NCBI RefSeq assembly: GCF_000426485.1
Contig: NZ_KE384529.1
Location: forward strand, 335,699 to 399,698
Direction: 5' to 3'
Source of the DNA: Indolivaga capnocytophagoides DSM 22835
GTDB taxonomy: Bacteria; Bacteroidota; Bacteroidia; Bacteroidales; Dysgonomonadaceae
Length of the DNA: 64,000 nt
Each line of letters begins with the position of its first letter. Within the stretch, counting starts at the first letter, position 1. The translations under genes were made by a program, and so were the position numbers. The notes under the pieces are model-generated. The model was given only the letters and a program-made list of their open reading frames with translations. It did not search any database and was not told where the DNA came from. Shown here in pieces: positions 41,774-51,058 of this stretch.

Positions 41774-42943
41774 CTACTTCAATTTCCGCCAGTAATAAGT
41801 TTCATAATCGGGAAGAAGTTCGGGATGAAGAATTTTCACTAAATCTTTCAGAATCACATCAGGTTTATATGCTCCGGTTTCCCAAAAATCATTTCCGCCC
41901 TGCGGTTTTACTCTTTTATTGTTGATGTAAACATTGCCCGATCGGAATGCCTCAAATTCTTTGTAATGCTCACTCATCGACCCGAATTCATCAAGAGACG
42001 CTACCGTTCCTCCTTTCAAACTGATCCAATAAGGGCTGTTGCGATGATTCTCGTATATCTTTTCGAAACTACAAGGCATAGAAGTACTTACTCCCTCTAT
42101 TGTTTTGGTATAAGCATTGGCATCTTTCAGCATAGCAGGCACATAACTCTCACCTCCGGGCACATACCACGTTCCTTTTATATCTTGGGCTATAAGTACT
42201 TGAGGATAAACTTTTGCACTAGCAGCTAATTCTTTTACAGTATCATATCTTTTTACTATCTCGCCAAATATCGAATCAGACTCGATATTCTTACAAAAAA
42301 GTAATCCCATCATTTTTATCCATTCGGCTCTCGACAAAAGATCTCCTTCTCTCCAGTCATTATAAAAAACAGTGAGAATACCCACAGCTTCCAATTCTTT
42401 CTCCTTGATATTTTTACTATGGTCATTCTTTACAACAACATCCGGCATTAAAGATGTTATAAGTTCGACATCAACATTCAAACCCTTTCCGACTTCTTTT
42501 ATCTTTCCTGCTGATATAAGGGAGTTTACCTGATCATCCCAATAATGGGAAATATTAGTTGTACCGAGAATTTTATCTCTCAGATTCAATAACTCAAGTG
42601 CTCCGACATGAGTAGATGATAGGCATACGATAGACTGTATGGGCACTCTGATTACCAAACCTTTCGATTCGATATTTGAATCCAAAACAGTCTGTTTCAG
42701 AGCCAAAACATAAGTCGCAATAGTATCGCTCGCAAACGGATTGATTACATATACTTCTTTATGATCGACAAAATTATTTATCCTTAGCTTCTTAGCAGAC
42801 TTGACCTCAACCTTATGGTTGAAGTCAAGTGAGTCTTGTATACTCGACCTCTCTGTGTTTGGCTGAACCTGCTTATTGAAAGAGCAAGAAGATACCACAG
42901 TCAGAGAGAACAGAGCCAAAGCAATAATGAAATTAGCTTTCAT
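41774..42943 (-). CDS. btuF: Periplasmic corrinoid-binding lipoprotein of ABC importer (BtuF-like)
   Basis: 389 residues; lipoprotein signal ending VSSC (Cys20), then a two-lobed periplasmic-binding fold of the BtuF/FepB/FhuD class (IVCLSSTHVGALELL, GLNVDVELITSLMPDVVVKN, NDFWETGAYKPDVIL). It would hand corrinoid from the outer-membrane receptor to the BtuC permease. It lies 11 bp downstream of the TonB receptor gene in an operon led by a cobalamin riboswitch, which is the main basis for the corrinoid assignment. Related proteins bind haem or siderophores. Confidence 0.85.
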   Translation of the reverse strand: MKANFIIALALFSLTVVSSCSFNKQVQPNTERSSIQDSLDFNHKVEVKSAKKLRINNFVDHKEVYVINPFASDTIATYVLALKQTVLDSNIESKGLVIRVPIQSIVCLSSTHVGALELLNLRDKILGTTNISHYWDDQVNSLISAGKIKEVGKGLNVDVELITSLMPDVVVKNDHSKNIKEKELEAVGILTVFYNDWREGDLLSRAEWIKMMGLLFCKNIESDSIFGEIVKRYDTVKELAASAKVYPQVLIAQDIKGTWYVPGGESYVPAMLKDANAYTKTIEGVSTSMPCSFEKIYENHRNSPYWISLKGGTVASLDEFGSMSEHYKEFEAFRSGNVYINNKRVKPQGGNDFWETGAYKPDVILKDLVKILHPELLPDYETYYWRKLK

Positions 42944-42954
42944 ATCTTTTCAAC

Positions 42955-45057
42955 TTAGAAAGAAACAGATGCCTTTAATTGAAAATTACGTCCCGGCATA
43001 TTATAACCGTCTTTTTCGGTATAGTTTTCGTCAAGTATATTATTTACAACCACACCTACACTTACTTTCTGTGTGACGGGGAATGATGCATTAAAATCGA
43101 AAACCAAAAATTCGGGATGCTTGATCAGCGAATTAGCCACTAAATCGGGTTGAGTTTCTTCCTGCAGCTTTTTCAGATCGGGACGATAGGTCGCTGCAAT
43201 ATAATTTTTCTCGATGCGGTGTCCCATAAAACGACCATTCAATCGTGCACTGAAGCCCTTATTCGATAGAAAATCAAGTCCGAAATTAGCATTCTGCTTC
43301 CTTACCGACCATGTTTTATTCCACACACCGTTGCTATAATCGTCATACAGAAACATCCATGTAAGATTTCCGTATAACTTAAGAGCAAATTTTCGTTCGA
43401 AAAGAGTTCCGAAATCATACGAAGCCATTACCTCAATACCGCTTTTCTTAGCTTTATCAGCATTATTGAACGTTTTATATTTCTGCCCATTTTCAGTATA
43501 TAATTCTTCTACAATAAAATCCTGATTCCATGTATAGAAATAAGTAACATCTAAGTCAATACCCTGTTTAGGTTTGCTAAAAGATAATCCGGCATCAAGA
43601 GTTTGAGATTTTTCGGGTTTCAGCTCCGGATTACCGACAGTTATTGTACCATTGTATAAATACTCTCCGGCCTTCTGATAAGCATCAGGCATACTGAATG
43701 CTGTTCCGAAACTCGAATGGAAAGCCAATCCTTTCAGCATTTCATACTTAAATCCTATATTAGGATTGATGATATTATAGCTTTCTTTTTTAGGATCATT
43801 ATCCAATCCCGGAGTTCTTTTCAGTTTAAAATCAATGTAATCGTAACGAGCTCCAAGTGATATATTCAATTTATCGTCTAAGAATTTCAGATTCGACTGA
43901 ACATATACCCCCATTGCCGAATTTCGATAGTTCGGTTTATAAGCAGCTTTAATTACATCCCTATTTGAGAATGATGTCAGTTTGTTTAATTCGTTCTTAC
44001 TATCCAATCCAAAAGCTATTTTGTGATTTCCCAATTGTATATTATCGTTAAGTGTATAACCATAAGTCTTCAATTGGCTATCTGTAGTAACATAGGCTGT
44101 ATCAGAATTGGTATTATATGTCTGAGTACGGGAAGTTGAATAATAGGGTGCAAACAGAATATTATGTATTCCGGCTTTTCCTTTTAACTCAAATTTGGAA
44201 TTGTTACGGGTGACGTCTTTTTTCTTTGTTCCGTAAGATGCCCATACGTTTCCTCCTTGCGGTAAGTCTTTACCTGCAAACAACATGTGAGTAAAATCCA
44301 ATGACCAATTAGGGTTAAAATCATAACCGACACGCACCTTTCCGCTCAACCCATTATAAGTAGATCCGATCATACGTATGCCATAAGTATCTTCTCCGAC
44401 AATAGCTTTATCGGTAGCCGACATATCCAGAATATTATGGCTCCCGATTTTATAGTTGCGTGCCTGAGACGAATAATCAAAGTTTGCATCGAATGATAAA
44501 CCTCCTGCGACACGTCCACCGACAGTAAAAGCTCCTTTTGCTGACTGATAGCTACCAACACCAACTTTAGCAGTTCCTGTCAACTTTCCTTTATTCTTTT
44601 TGGTTACAATATTAACAACGCCTCCCATAGCATCGGATCCGTACATCGAAGAAAATGGGCCTTTAAGGAATTCGATCTGTTCGACATCACCCAATGATAG
44701 TGTAGCCATATTAGTAGTTCCGGCCGGCACTCCATCAATCAATATACTGGTATATTTACCTTCGGTAGGTTTAAAACCTCTGATACTGAAATAAGAATTA
44801 TAACCGGGATATTCTATCACATCCACATTAACATATGTCTTTAACAGATCTGTCAGATTATTGATACCCGAAGCATCAATCTGGCGTTTATTAATCACCT
44901 CGATCTTATTCGGAAGGTCTTTCAGCAATGCCTGTGTTTTACTGGCATAAATCGTAACATCATTCAGTTGCTGTTCAGCAAGTGCATCGGAGTTTTGAGC
45001 ATAGACTCCAATACTCATCACCGTCATTAAACAAACGGGAATAAAGGCTTTTTTCAT
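42955..45057 (-). CDS. btuB: TonB-dependent corrinoid receptor (BtuB-like)
   Basis: 700 residues: signal peptide (about 1-20), plug with YFSIRGFKPTEGKYTSILIDGVPAG split over the TonB-receptor consensus and FLKGPFSSMYGSDAMGGVVNI, then a barrel ending KASVSF. Size and plug fit BtuB-type receptors. It is flanked by ABC importer genes and governed by a B12 riboswitch. No BtuG/BtuH-type surface lipoprotein is encoded beside it. Confidence 0.9.
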   Translation of the reverse strand: MKKAFIPVCLMTVMSIGVYAQNSDALAEQQLNDVTIYASKTQALLKDLPNKIEVINKRQIDASGINNLTDLLKTYVNVDVIEYPGYNSYFSIRGFKPTEGKYTSILIDGVPAGTTNMATLSLGDVEQIEFLKGPFSSMYGSDAMGGVVNIVTKKNKGKLTGTAKVGVGSYQSAKGAFTVGGRVAGGLSFDANFDYSSQARNYKIGSHNILDMSATDKAIVGEDTYGIRMIGSTYNGLSGKVRVGYDFNPNWSLDFTHMLFAGKDLPQGGNVWASYGTKKKDVTRNNSKFELKGKAGIHNILFAPYYSTSRTQTYNTNSDTAYVTTDSQLKTYGYTLNDNIQLGNHKIAFGLDSKNELNKLTSFSNRDVIKAAYKPNYRNSAMGVYVQSNLKFLDDKLNISLGARYDYIDFKLKRTPGLDNDPKKESYNIINPNIGFKYEMLKGLAFHSSFGTAFSMPDAYQKAGEYLYNGTITVGNPELKPEKSQTLDAGLSFSKPKQGIDLDVTYFYTWNQDFIVEELYTENGQKYKTFNNADKAKKSGIEVMASYDFGTLFERKFALKLYGNLTWMFLYDDYSNGVWNKTWSVRKQNANFGLDFLSNKGFSARLNGRFMGHRIEKNYIAATYRPDLKKLQEETQPDLVANSLIKHPEFLVFDFNASFPVTQKVSVGVVVNNILDENYTEKDGYNMPGRNFQLKASVSF

Positions 45058-45091
45058 TGTTTTAAGTATAATAATTAAATGATTCTATTAT

Positions 45092-46132
45092 TCATTTTAA
45101 GATTGAATGCCAATAATTATCAGTACGAAGAGTGCCAAGTATATCTTCCAGTGAATAATAAATTTGTTCGGTTTTATTAAAAGATAACTTCCAGTTATCT
45201 TCAAATACCGTTATTATGGGGATACCTTCGCTAATATCGGTATTTACAAACCCGATACGCTCCAAGGCTCTTTCTGTCCAAATACGACGAATACCTTCCC
45301 CTTGAATTGTTACAAGGTGTGTATTCTCCTTATTCGACTTGAAGTTCCCCAACTGCATATCGAAAAAAATATTCTTATTACTGAAACATTCGCTTATCTT
45401 CGCACTAAGCACTATATCCTCAGGAATCCCTCGAATTAAACGACCTTCAGTGTTCATCAACCATATAGTGTCAGACCACTGCATAGCCAAATCCAGTTCA
45501 TGAGTCGAAATCAATATTGCTTTTCCGGTTTTCTTTGCCAATTCGTTTAACATCCTCATCATTTCCACCCGATTAGGTAAATCCAGATGAGCAGTAGGTT
45601 CATCAAGCAACATCAAAGGTGTATCCTGTGATAAAGCTCTGGCTATCAGCGCCCGTTGCTTTTCACCGTCGCTGAGGCTTGAATATATCCGATCGCCCCA
45701 CCCTCTCAAAAAACAGATATCCAATGATTTATCTATAATCATCCAATCGTTTTCAGACAGCTTACCTAGATATCCGATATGTGGATAACGACCGTTAGAT
45801 ACAATATCATATACGGTCAGATTAGTTGCTTCTATCTGATCAGTGAGAACCAAACTCAGACTTCGGGCTCTTTCCATAGATGACATTTTTGAGACATCCT
45901 TCCCTTTTATCTGAATATCTCCACCCAACACTGATTGTAATCCTCCGATACACCTCATCAACGTCGATTTTCCGCAGCCATTTGCTCCAATCAATGAGAC
46001 TAATTCGCCGTTAGAAATACTTACAGAGATGTCTTTCGATACTATTTTCTCTGATTTCCGATCATTATAACCTGTAGTTACCAGCCTTAACTTTACAATC
46101 TCTTTCTCGTATGGAAATATATAGTCATTCAT
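45092..46132 (-). CDS. btuD: ABC transporter ATPase (BtuD-like) with C-terminal extension
   Basis: 346 residues. Walker A GANGCGKST (about 42-50), signature LSDGEKQRA, Walker B LMLLDEPTAHLD and switch His in STHELD are all intact. It belongs to the iron-siderophore/B12 (FecE/BtuD) branch. About 90 residues beyond the usual 250-260 form a C-terminal extension of unknown role. The start lies 7 bp after the permease stop; both act with BtuF as a B12 importer. Confidence 0.9.
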   Translation of the reverse strand: MNDYIFPYEKEIVKLRLVTTGYNDRKSEKIVSKDISVSISNGELVSLIGANGCGKSTLMRCIGGLQSVLGGDIQIKGKDVSKMSSMERARSLSLVLTDQIEATNLTVYDIVSNGRYPHIGYLGKLSENDWMIIDKSLDICFLRGWGDRIYSSLSDGEKQRALIARALSQDTPLMLLDEPTAHLDLPNRVEMMRMLNELAKKTGKAILISTHELDLAMQWSDTIWLMNTEGRLIRGIPEDIVLSAKISECFSNKNIFFDMQLGNFKSNKENTHLVTIQGEGIRRIWTERALERIGFVNTDISEGIPIITVFEDNWKLSFNKTEQIYYSLEDILGTLRTDNYWHSILK

Positions 46133-46139
46133 CTTCCTG

Positions 46140-47171
46140 TCAATTAAAAATAGTTTTGCGGAGTTTTCTTCGTTTTATAATGATAAAGACAACTACAGGA
46201 GCTCCCATAATAGAAGTTACAGCATTGATAGGTAATATGATTCCATTACCCGGAAGCTGTGTAATAATATCGCAAAACAACATCAGACAGATTCCGCAAA
46301 GCATGGCTCCGGGCAATAAAACACGATGGTTGGTTGTCCGAAACAAAATACGGGTATAATGAGGAACTGCAATGCCGATAAAACTTATGGGACCGGTAAA
46401 TGCAACGAGTGTTCCTGTAATAATACTGGTTATAAAAACGATCGTAAACCTTACTTTACTGATCTGTATACCTACACTACGGGCATAATTATCTCCTAAC
46501 AATAAAGAATTCAAATATTTAGGCAAGCATAAAGAGACTAATAATCCCACTGATACTACAGGAATCACATATTGAAGTTGATTCCATGTTGTTCCGTTTA
46601 AACTGCCAAACGACCATACGATATAATTTTTGATAATTTCCGGATCACTGAAATACTGCATTATAGCAACAATAGAACTGGTTACAAAACCAAACATGAC
46701 ACCGATAATCAACACAGATACAATGTCTTTAAGCCACGATATGATAGAAGAAACCAAACAAAGGATTATCGAAGCACCAATTATCGCCGACAACACCATT
46801 CCCCAATAGTTTGACGAAACAGATGCAGGTATAAATACAGGAAACAGTGCCGATATCATAACAAAGGATGCCACCCCCAGACTCGCCCCGCTACTTATTC
46901 CTAAGATAGATGTATCTGCCAATGGATTACGAAAAAGGGTTTGCATCAGTAATCCGCAAGAAGAAATACCTGCACCAACAAATACGGCCGTTATCGCTTT
47001 AGGCAGACGAAAATTCAGAATAATATACTCCCATGATACATGAGATCCTTTGCCTAATAGTATATCAATAATATCAGGCATAGGAATAGTTATGCTGCCC
47101 AGCATAATATCCAAAAGAAAAAGTGTTATCGCAAGAACAGAAAGTACTATGTAAATAAAAGAGTTCATCAA
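46140..47171 (-). CDS. btuC: FecCD-family permease (BtuC-like)
   Basis: 343-residue inner-membrane permease with about ten hydrophobic segments and the FecCD signatures GAGISSCGLLMQTLFRNPLA and GPISFIGIAVPHYTR. First gene of the riboswitch-led btu operon. Two adjacent ATG codons are available at the start. Substrate assigned from the riboswitch and gene order; the fold alone does not separate B12 from iron complexes. Confidence 0.9.
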   Translation of the reverse strand: MMNSFIYIVLSVLAITLFLLDIMLGSITIPMPDIIDILLGKGSHVSWEYIILNFRLPKAITAVFVGAGISSCGLLMQTLFRNPLADTSILGISSGASLGVASFVMISALFPVFIPASVSSNYWGMVLSAIIGASIILCLVSSIISWLKDIVSVLIIGVMFGFVTSSIVAIMQYFSDPEIIKNYIVWSFGSLNGTTWNQLQYVIPVVSVGLLVSLCLPKYLNSLLLGDNYARSVGIQISKVRFTIVFITSIITGTLVAFTGPISFIGIAVPHYTRILFRTTNHRVLLPGAMLCGICLMLFCDIITQLPGNGIILPINAVTSIMGAPVVVFIIIKRRKLRKTIFN

Positions 47172-47187
47172 CTATATTTACCGTTTG

Positions 47188-47271
47188 TTACTTAAACTTC
47201 AATATGCTGGCAGGCTGCAGGTATTTTACATACTGCACACAGAATGGCTCTAAGGAAATACGCACTACCAT
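47188..47271 (-). CDS. Possible 27-aa leader peptide before btuC
   Basis: A short frame MVVRISLEPFCVQYVKYL.. ends 17 bp before btuC, between the riboswitch and the permease gene. The frame stays open about 12 codons upstream of this ATG, so it may instead be the tail of a lost gene. Weak evidence; reported because the 210-bp leader is otherwise unexplained. Confidence 0.2.
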   Translation of the reverse strand: MVVRISLEPFCVQYVKYLQPASILKFK

Positions 47272-47384
47272 ATCCTGATGTTCGGCACAAATCAGGCAAT
47301 ATCATCTTTTTTAAACAGATGTAAAAGCAGGCTATTTTTCTCGAAGACAAACCCCTATACCTCGAAGGCTTACCAACATTAATG

Positions 47385-47548
47385 TTTCGGCAGGTTTTCT
47401 GACTTTCCCTTTACCTTCCCGATTACTAAGATCATAATCAGTGGTGTAGTTATTTACATTCTTTACAGAATGGGATTACAGCAGCGGGTCTGTTCAGGAT
47501 TTGCACCTGATTCCCTCTCATCGCTCAAGAATTAAGCGATTCACCAAA
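47385..47548 (-). promoter_or_regulatory. Cobalamin riboswitch upstream of btuCDBF-cobN
   Basis: On the minus strand: GGGAATCAGGTGCAAATCC, CAGACCCGCTGCTGTAA and the 3' box AAAGTCAGAAAACCTGCC, all matching the B12 riboswitch consensus. A TATCTTTG -7 box (47556-47563) lies just upstream. The 3' end is 214 nt before btuC. High B12 should switch off import. Confidence 0.95.
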
Positions 47549-47699
47549 ACGGTTACAAAGATATATAAGATTTTATAAAAAATTAAAAAAAAACATGAAT
47601 TTCAGATGATGTATCATTTTATCAGTTAGAGGAGATTAAGCCTCTGATCACTCTAATTTCTTATTTCTTCAGAAATAACATATGAAATATGTTTATCAG

Positions 47700-47892
47700 A
47701 TACGACCGATGACTTCTTTGTGTAGTACCCTTACATAGTCTATTATTATCCAGCATTACTTACAGACATTTAATCCGTGTCTTATTTCATAAGGCATATA
47801 ATTATTGATTTTAAGAAATAACTGTGGTTACAGTTGCGCGACAGTTCACGATTTACACATGATTCCCTATTCTCCTTTTGGCAAAGGCACCT
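47700..47892 (-). promoter_or_regulatory. Diverged cobalamin-riboswitch-like element
   Basis: On the minus strand GGGAATCATGTGTAAATCG, then TGAACTGTCGCGCAACTGTAA, aligns base for base with the three canonical copies. The near-invariant CCCGC has become TCGCGC, and the CAGG/CCTG stem has become CATG/CGTG, which can still pair with one G-U. The 3' box (GAAGTCATCGGTC) is poor. It sits 40 nt past the MetE-like stop and 140 nt upstream of the canonical btu riboswitch. Either decaying or altered in ligand. Confidence 0.6.
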
Positions 47893-47932
47893 ATCGATTA
47901 TTCAAACAAAATGATATACTTTTTAGATGTAT

Positions 47933-49054
47933 TTATTTCCCCCAAACTTCTTGAGCTACCTCACAGACCAATGCTATTTTTTTCCATTGTTCTTCTTCAG
48001 TAAGAATATTACCTTCTTCGGTTGAAGCAAATCCACATTGAGGACTTAAGCATAAGTGATCTAAAGGAACAAATTTAGAAGCTTCCTTTATTCTTTCTTT
48101 TATCAGGGTTTTATCTTCTAATTGAGGAAATTTCGAAGTGATAAGACCGAGCACCACCTTCTTGTTAGATGAAACATATTGTAACGGTTCAAATCCTCCG
48201 GCACGATCAGTATCAAATTCCAAATAATAGGCACTTACTTTTTCTTTTCCGAACAGATTTTCAGCAATAGGTTCGTAGCCTCCAGAAGTAGCCCACGTCG
48301 AGTGGTAGTTGCCTCGGCAAACATGCGTATTAACAATCAAATCTTCAGGTAAATTCTCTATGGCCTTATTATTTAGATTCAAATAAATTTCTTGTAAGCT
48401 GTTTGGATTATAGTCTCCATTAGCCATTGTCTGCCAGAAGTTTTTATCACAAAGCATTCCCCAAGTACAATCATCCAGTTGAATATTTCTACAACCTAAT
48501 TTGTAAAACTCCAATATTACAGCACGATAGGCGGCAGCTATATCTTCCAATAAATCATTTCTGTTTGGATAATATTCATTTACTTTTTCTTCGTTTTCTC
48601 CCCGTAATAATTCAGCATAAAATTGAGATGGAGCAGGAATTGTTTGTCGTGCAACAACATCTCCGGAAATAATGCTTTGTAGAAATTTGAAATGCTCAAG
48701 AAAAGGATGGTTTGTAAAACGGATTTTCCCATTCAAACGAGCTGAGTCCGCCCGGGTTTCTTCTCCATGAAACAGATAGCCTTGCTTCATTATATTGTGT
48801 TCAACACCATCGAATCCCCAGAAGAAATCTAAATGCCAATAGCTACGACGAAATTCTCCATCCGTTGCAACTTTAAGACCAACCTCTTGTTGCTTGTGAA
48901 CTAATTTTTTTATCTCTTCGTCTTCCACTTGTTTTAATTCTTCATGAGAGATTAGTTTCTGAAAGAACTTTTCTCTAGCTTCTTTTAATCTTTCCGGACG
49001 TAAGAAACTACCTATGACATCAGCCCTAAAGGGTGCATTTTGTTTTAAATTCAT
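47933..49054 (-). CDS. MetE-like cobalamin-independent methyltransferase
   Basis: 373-residue zinc methyltransferase of the MetE C-terminal/YxjG type, which moves a methyl group to homocysteine or a related thiol without B12. Zinc ligands fit: His and Cys in NTHVCRGN, Glu in YYLEFDTD, Cys in LSPQCGFAS. It is half the length of full MetE, lacking the N-terminal barrel, so folate polyglutamate may not be the donor. Divergent from an Lrp/AsnC regulator and adjacent to the B12 import operon. Confidence 0.88.
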   Translation of the reverse strand: MNLKQNAPFRADVIGSFLRPERLKEAREKFFQKLISHEELKQVEDEEIKKLVHKQQEVGLKVATDGEFRRSYWHLDFFWGFDGVEHNIMKQGYLFHGEETRADSARLNGKIRFTNHPFLEHFKFLQSIISGDVVARQTIPAPSQFYAELLRGENEEKVNEYYPNRNDLLEDIAAAYRAVILEFYKLGCRNIQLDDCTWGMLCDKNFWQTMANGDYNPNSLQEIYLNLNNKAIENLPEDLIVNTHVCRGNYHSTWATSGGYEPIAENLFGKEKVSAYYLEFDTDRAGGFEPLQYVSSNKKVVLGLITSKFPQLEDKTLIKERIKEASKFVPLDHLCLSPQCGFASTEEGNILTEEEQWKKIALVCEVAQEVWGK

Positions 49055-49213
49055 AATTGCATTTTTTTAATTAATAATCTATCAAATTTAGTATTTGTAA
49101 ATAATATATCTATATATGTATTTGATTTTGGATAAAAATTCTATTTTTGCATAACAAGAGGCGGTTGATAGATAAAAAAACTGACAAAAACCTTTTTTTA
49201 AGATATTTTACCT

Positions 49214-49684
49214 ATGGAAAAGCTGGATGCTACGGATATTAAAATATTAGGTGTGTTGCAAAAAGACTCGAAATTGACAACAAAAGAAATAGCAAAACTC
49301 GTAAATTTATCGCCGACACCGGTCTTTGAACGTCAAAAACGATTGGAGAGAGAGGGATATATTAAGAGATACACTGCTGAGTTGGACCCTGAAAAATTAG
49401 GGTGTAATCTGATTGTCTTTTGTAGTATAAAATTGAAACAACACACCAAGGAAAATGGATTTCAATTTATGGAAGCTATTAATCAAATTGATACGATAAC
49501 TAACTGCTATAATATTTCCGGAGACTATGATTTTATGCTGAAAATTTATGTCCAAGATATGAAGCATTATCAGGATTTTGTTCTCAACACCCTTGGTGAG
49601 ATTGATGCTATTGGCAGCTTACACAGCACTTTTGTTATTGGAGAAGTGAAGAATACGAGGTCTATTCCGATTTATTGGGAGTGA
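49214..49684 (+). CDS. Lrp/AsnC-family transcriptional regulator
   Basis: 156 residues: N-terminal winged HTH (LDATDIKILGVLQKDSKL..TTKEIAKLVNLSPTPV, about 3-50) and a C-terminal RAM/ligand domain (about 65-150, NISGDYDFMLKIYV). Divergently transcribed from the MetE-like gene (160-bp gap), so probably its regulator, responding to methionine or another amino acid (inference). Its 3' end overlaps the convergent CWC gene by 23 bp. Confidence 0.92.
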   Translation: MEKLDATDIKILGVLQKDSKLTTKEIAKLVNLSPTPVFERQKRLEREGYIKRYTAELDPEKLGCNLIVFCSIKLKQHTKENGFQFMEAINQIDTITNCYNISGDYDFMLKIYVQDMKHYQDFVLNTLGEIDAIGSLHSTFVIGEVKNTRSIPIYWE

Positions 49685-49889
49685 GAAGTTCTTCGATCTC
49701 ATCCAAACCTTGTTTATAGAAACTCGCTTTCAGGTCTTTTAAACATTGCAGGCAAAGACATCCCGGATACAGTGCATCTATATATGCTAATTCTTTTGTT
49801 GAAAGATGAATCTGTGTGCATTGGCAGGATAAAATATCGTTGTGTCTGCATTCAAATGTTTTACCACAACAGGGACATCTCTTTTCCAT
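49662..49889 (-). CDS. Cysteine-rich CWC-type protein
   Basis: 75 residues with paired cysteines (CPCC, a lone C in FECRHNDI, CQC, CLCLQC), a small zinc-ribbon-like layout matching the cysteine-rich CWC family. Function unknown. A decayed second copy lies at 37468-37658. Overlaps the tail of the Lrp gene on the opposite strand. Confidence 0.8.
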   Translation of the reverse strand: MEKRCPCCGKTFECRHNDILSCQCTQIHLSTKELAYIDALYPGCLCLQCLKDLKASFYKQGLDEIEELLTPNKSE

Positions 49890-49980
49890 GGCTTTATGAA
49901 TTTGTTATATCAAATAAATTTAGAGAATTATTTTTTTACTAGAGAAAGCGTTTCTTTAATTAAAACCTAAAGACTCAAAG

Positions 49981-50013
49981 AAAAAGAACTGCAAGCTGTT
50001 AAAATTGCAGTTC
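49981..50013 (-). terminator. Intrinsic terminator after nrdF
   Basis: Perfect 9-bp stem GAACTGCAA/TTGCAGTTC (49986-49994 with 50005-50013) with a 10-nt loop, followed on the minus strand by five T. It lies 20 bp past the nrdF stop. Confidence 0.9.
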
Positions 50014-50033
50014 AATTCTCTTTTATTAGTGTA

Positions 50034-51038
50034 TTATATTTCCATTTTTAATTCTTTCTCCAGATTGAAATCATCATCGTGAAGGTGTACTACCTCTAAT
50101 GTTTTCTCATAATTGGTCGATTTCTTAGAAAAGAAGTCGTGTTGTGTAGTTTCAACATTCAGACCATTTAGTACGATAGGATTTACTTCACCAACTTCAA
50201 ACCGAGGTTCAAAGCCTAAGTTCATAAGAGCCTTATTACCATTGTAGCGGATATATTCTTTCACTTCACCTGTCAGTCCCACATCGCTATACACATGGTC
50301 CGTATATTTCAATTCATTTTCGTATAACACATCCATGAGTTTGAATAAATTGTCTTTTATTTTATTCTTCTTTTTTTCATCGAATTTATTGAATATCTCT
50401 TGAGCCAGAAGTCCCACAAATACGCCATGAATAGATTCATCAGCTACAATCTTTTTGATAATATCACAACTGGCAACCATTTGCCCCTGTCCGCAAAGCC
50501 AGAGCGGCAGGAAGAAGCCACTGTAAAATAAGAAAGTTTCCAGCATTACAGATGAAGCCAAAGCCATATAAACATCTTCGGGCGGAGCATTTTCGTTATC
50601 AAGTTTACGATAATTGGCATCAATAATTTTCGCTTTAAATTGCAATTGTTCATTGTTAGATGCCCATTCGAATATTTCGTCTATTTCGGCAGTTATAGCA
50701 ACCGTTGTGAATATTGTCGAATACGATTTAGCATGTATCGATTCCATCATGCACATATATGATAGCACCGATTTATTTTGCAAACCGTCGATGTGATCTA
50801 TTGCCTTCGGCATACCTGTATGACTTTGAATTGTATCCAAGAGAGTTAACCCACCAAGTGCTTTTTTGTATGCCTCTTTCATTTCAGGCGAAAGGGATTT
50901 CCACGAGTCAATGTCTTTTGATGGGATGTATTCGGTATCTATCCAAAACTGCTTAAGATTTTGCACCCAAAACATTTCTACATAATCGTTTTCAGGTGTA
51001 TTCCAGTTTACAGCATGGAATTGTTTATTTTTATTCAT
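50034..51038 (-). CDS. nrdF: Class Ib ribonucleotide reductase, beta subunit
   Basis: 334-residue radical-generating subunit (Mn or Fe tyrosyl radical). Dimetal ligands occur in the helices around CMMESIHAKSYSTIF and ADESIHGVFVGLLA. It provides the radical to NrdE to reduce ribonucleotides to deoxyribonucleotides without B12. Last gene of nrdHIEF, 20 bp after nrdE. Confidence 0.95.
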   Translation of the reverse strand: MNKNKQFHAVNWNTPENDYVEMFWVQNLKQFWIDTEYIPSKDIDSWKSLSPEMKEAYKKALGGLTLLDTIQSHTGMPKAIDHIDGLQNKSVLSYMCMMESIHAKSYSTIFTTVAITAEIDEIFEWASNNEQLQFKAKIIDANYRKLDNENAPPEDVYMALASSVMLETFLFYSGFFLPLWLCGQGQMVASCDIIKKIVADESIHGVFVGLLAQEIFNKFDEKKKNKIKDNLFKLMDVLYENELKYTDHVYSDVGLTGEVKEYIRYNGNKALMNLGFEPRFEVGEVNPIVLNGLNVETTQHDFFSKKSTNYEKTLEVVHLHDDDFNLEKELKMEI

Positions 51039-51058
51039 AATGATTTATCTTTTGGATT

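Noticed and set aside
41774..47171. Haem (hmu) rather than cobalamin uptake operon
   Set aside because: CobN-like plus receptor plus ABC genes also fits haem loci, but an unambiguous cobalamin riboswitch leads this operon and no HmuY-type gene is present.
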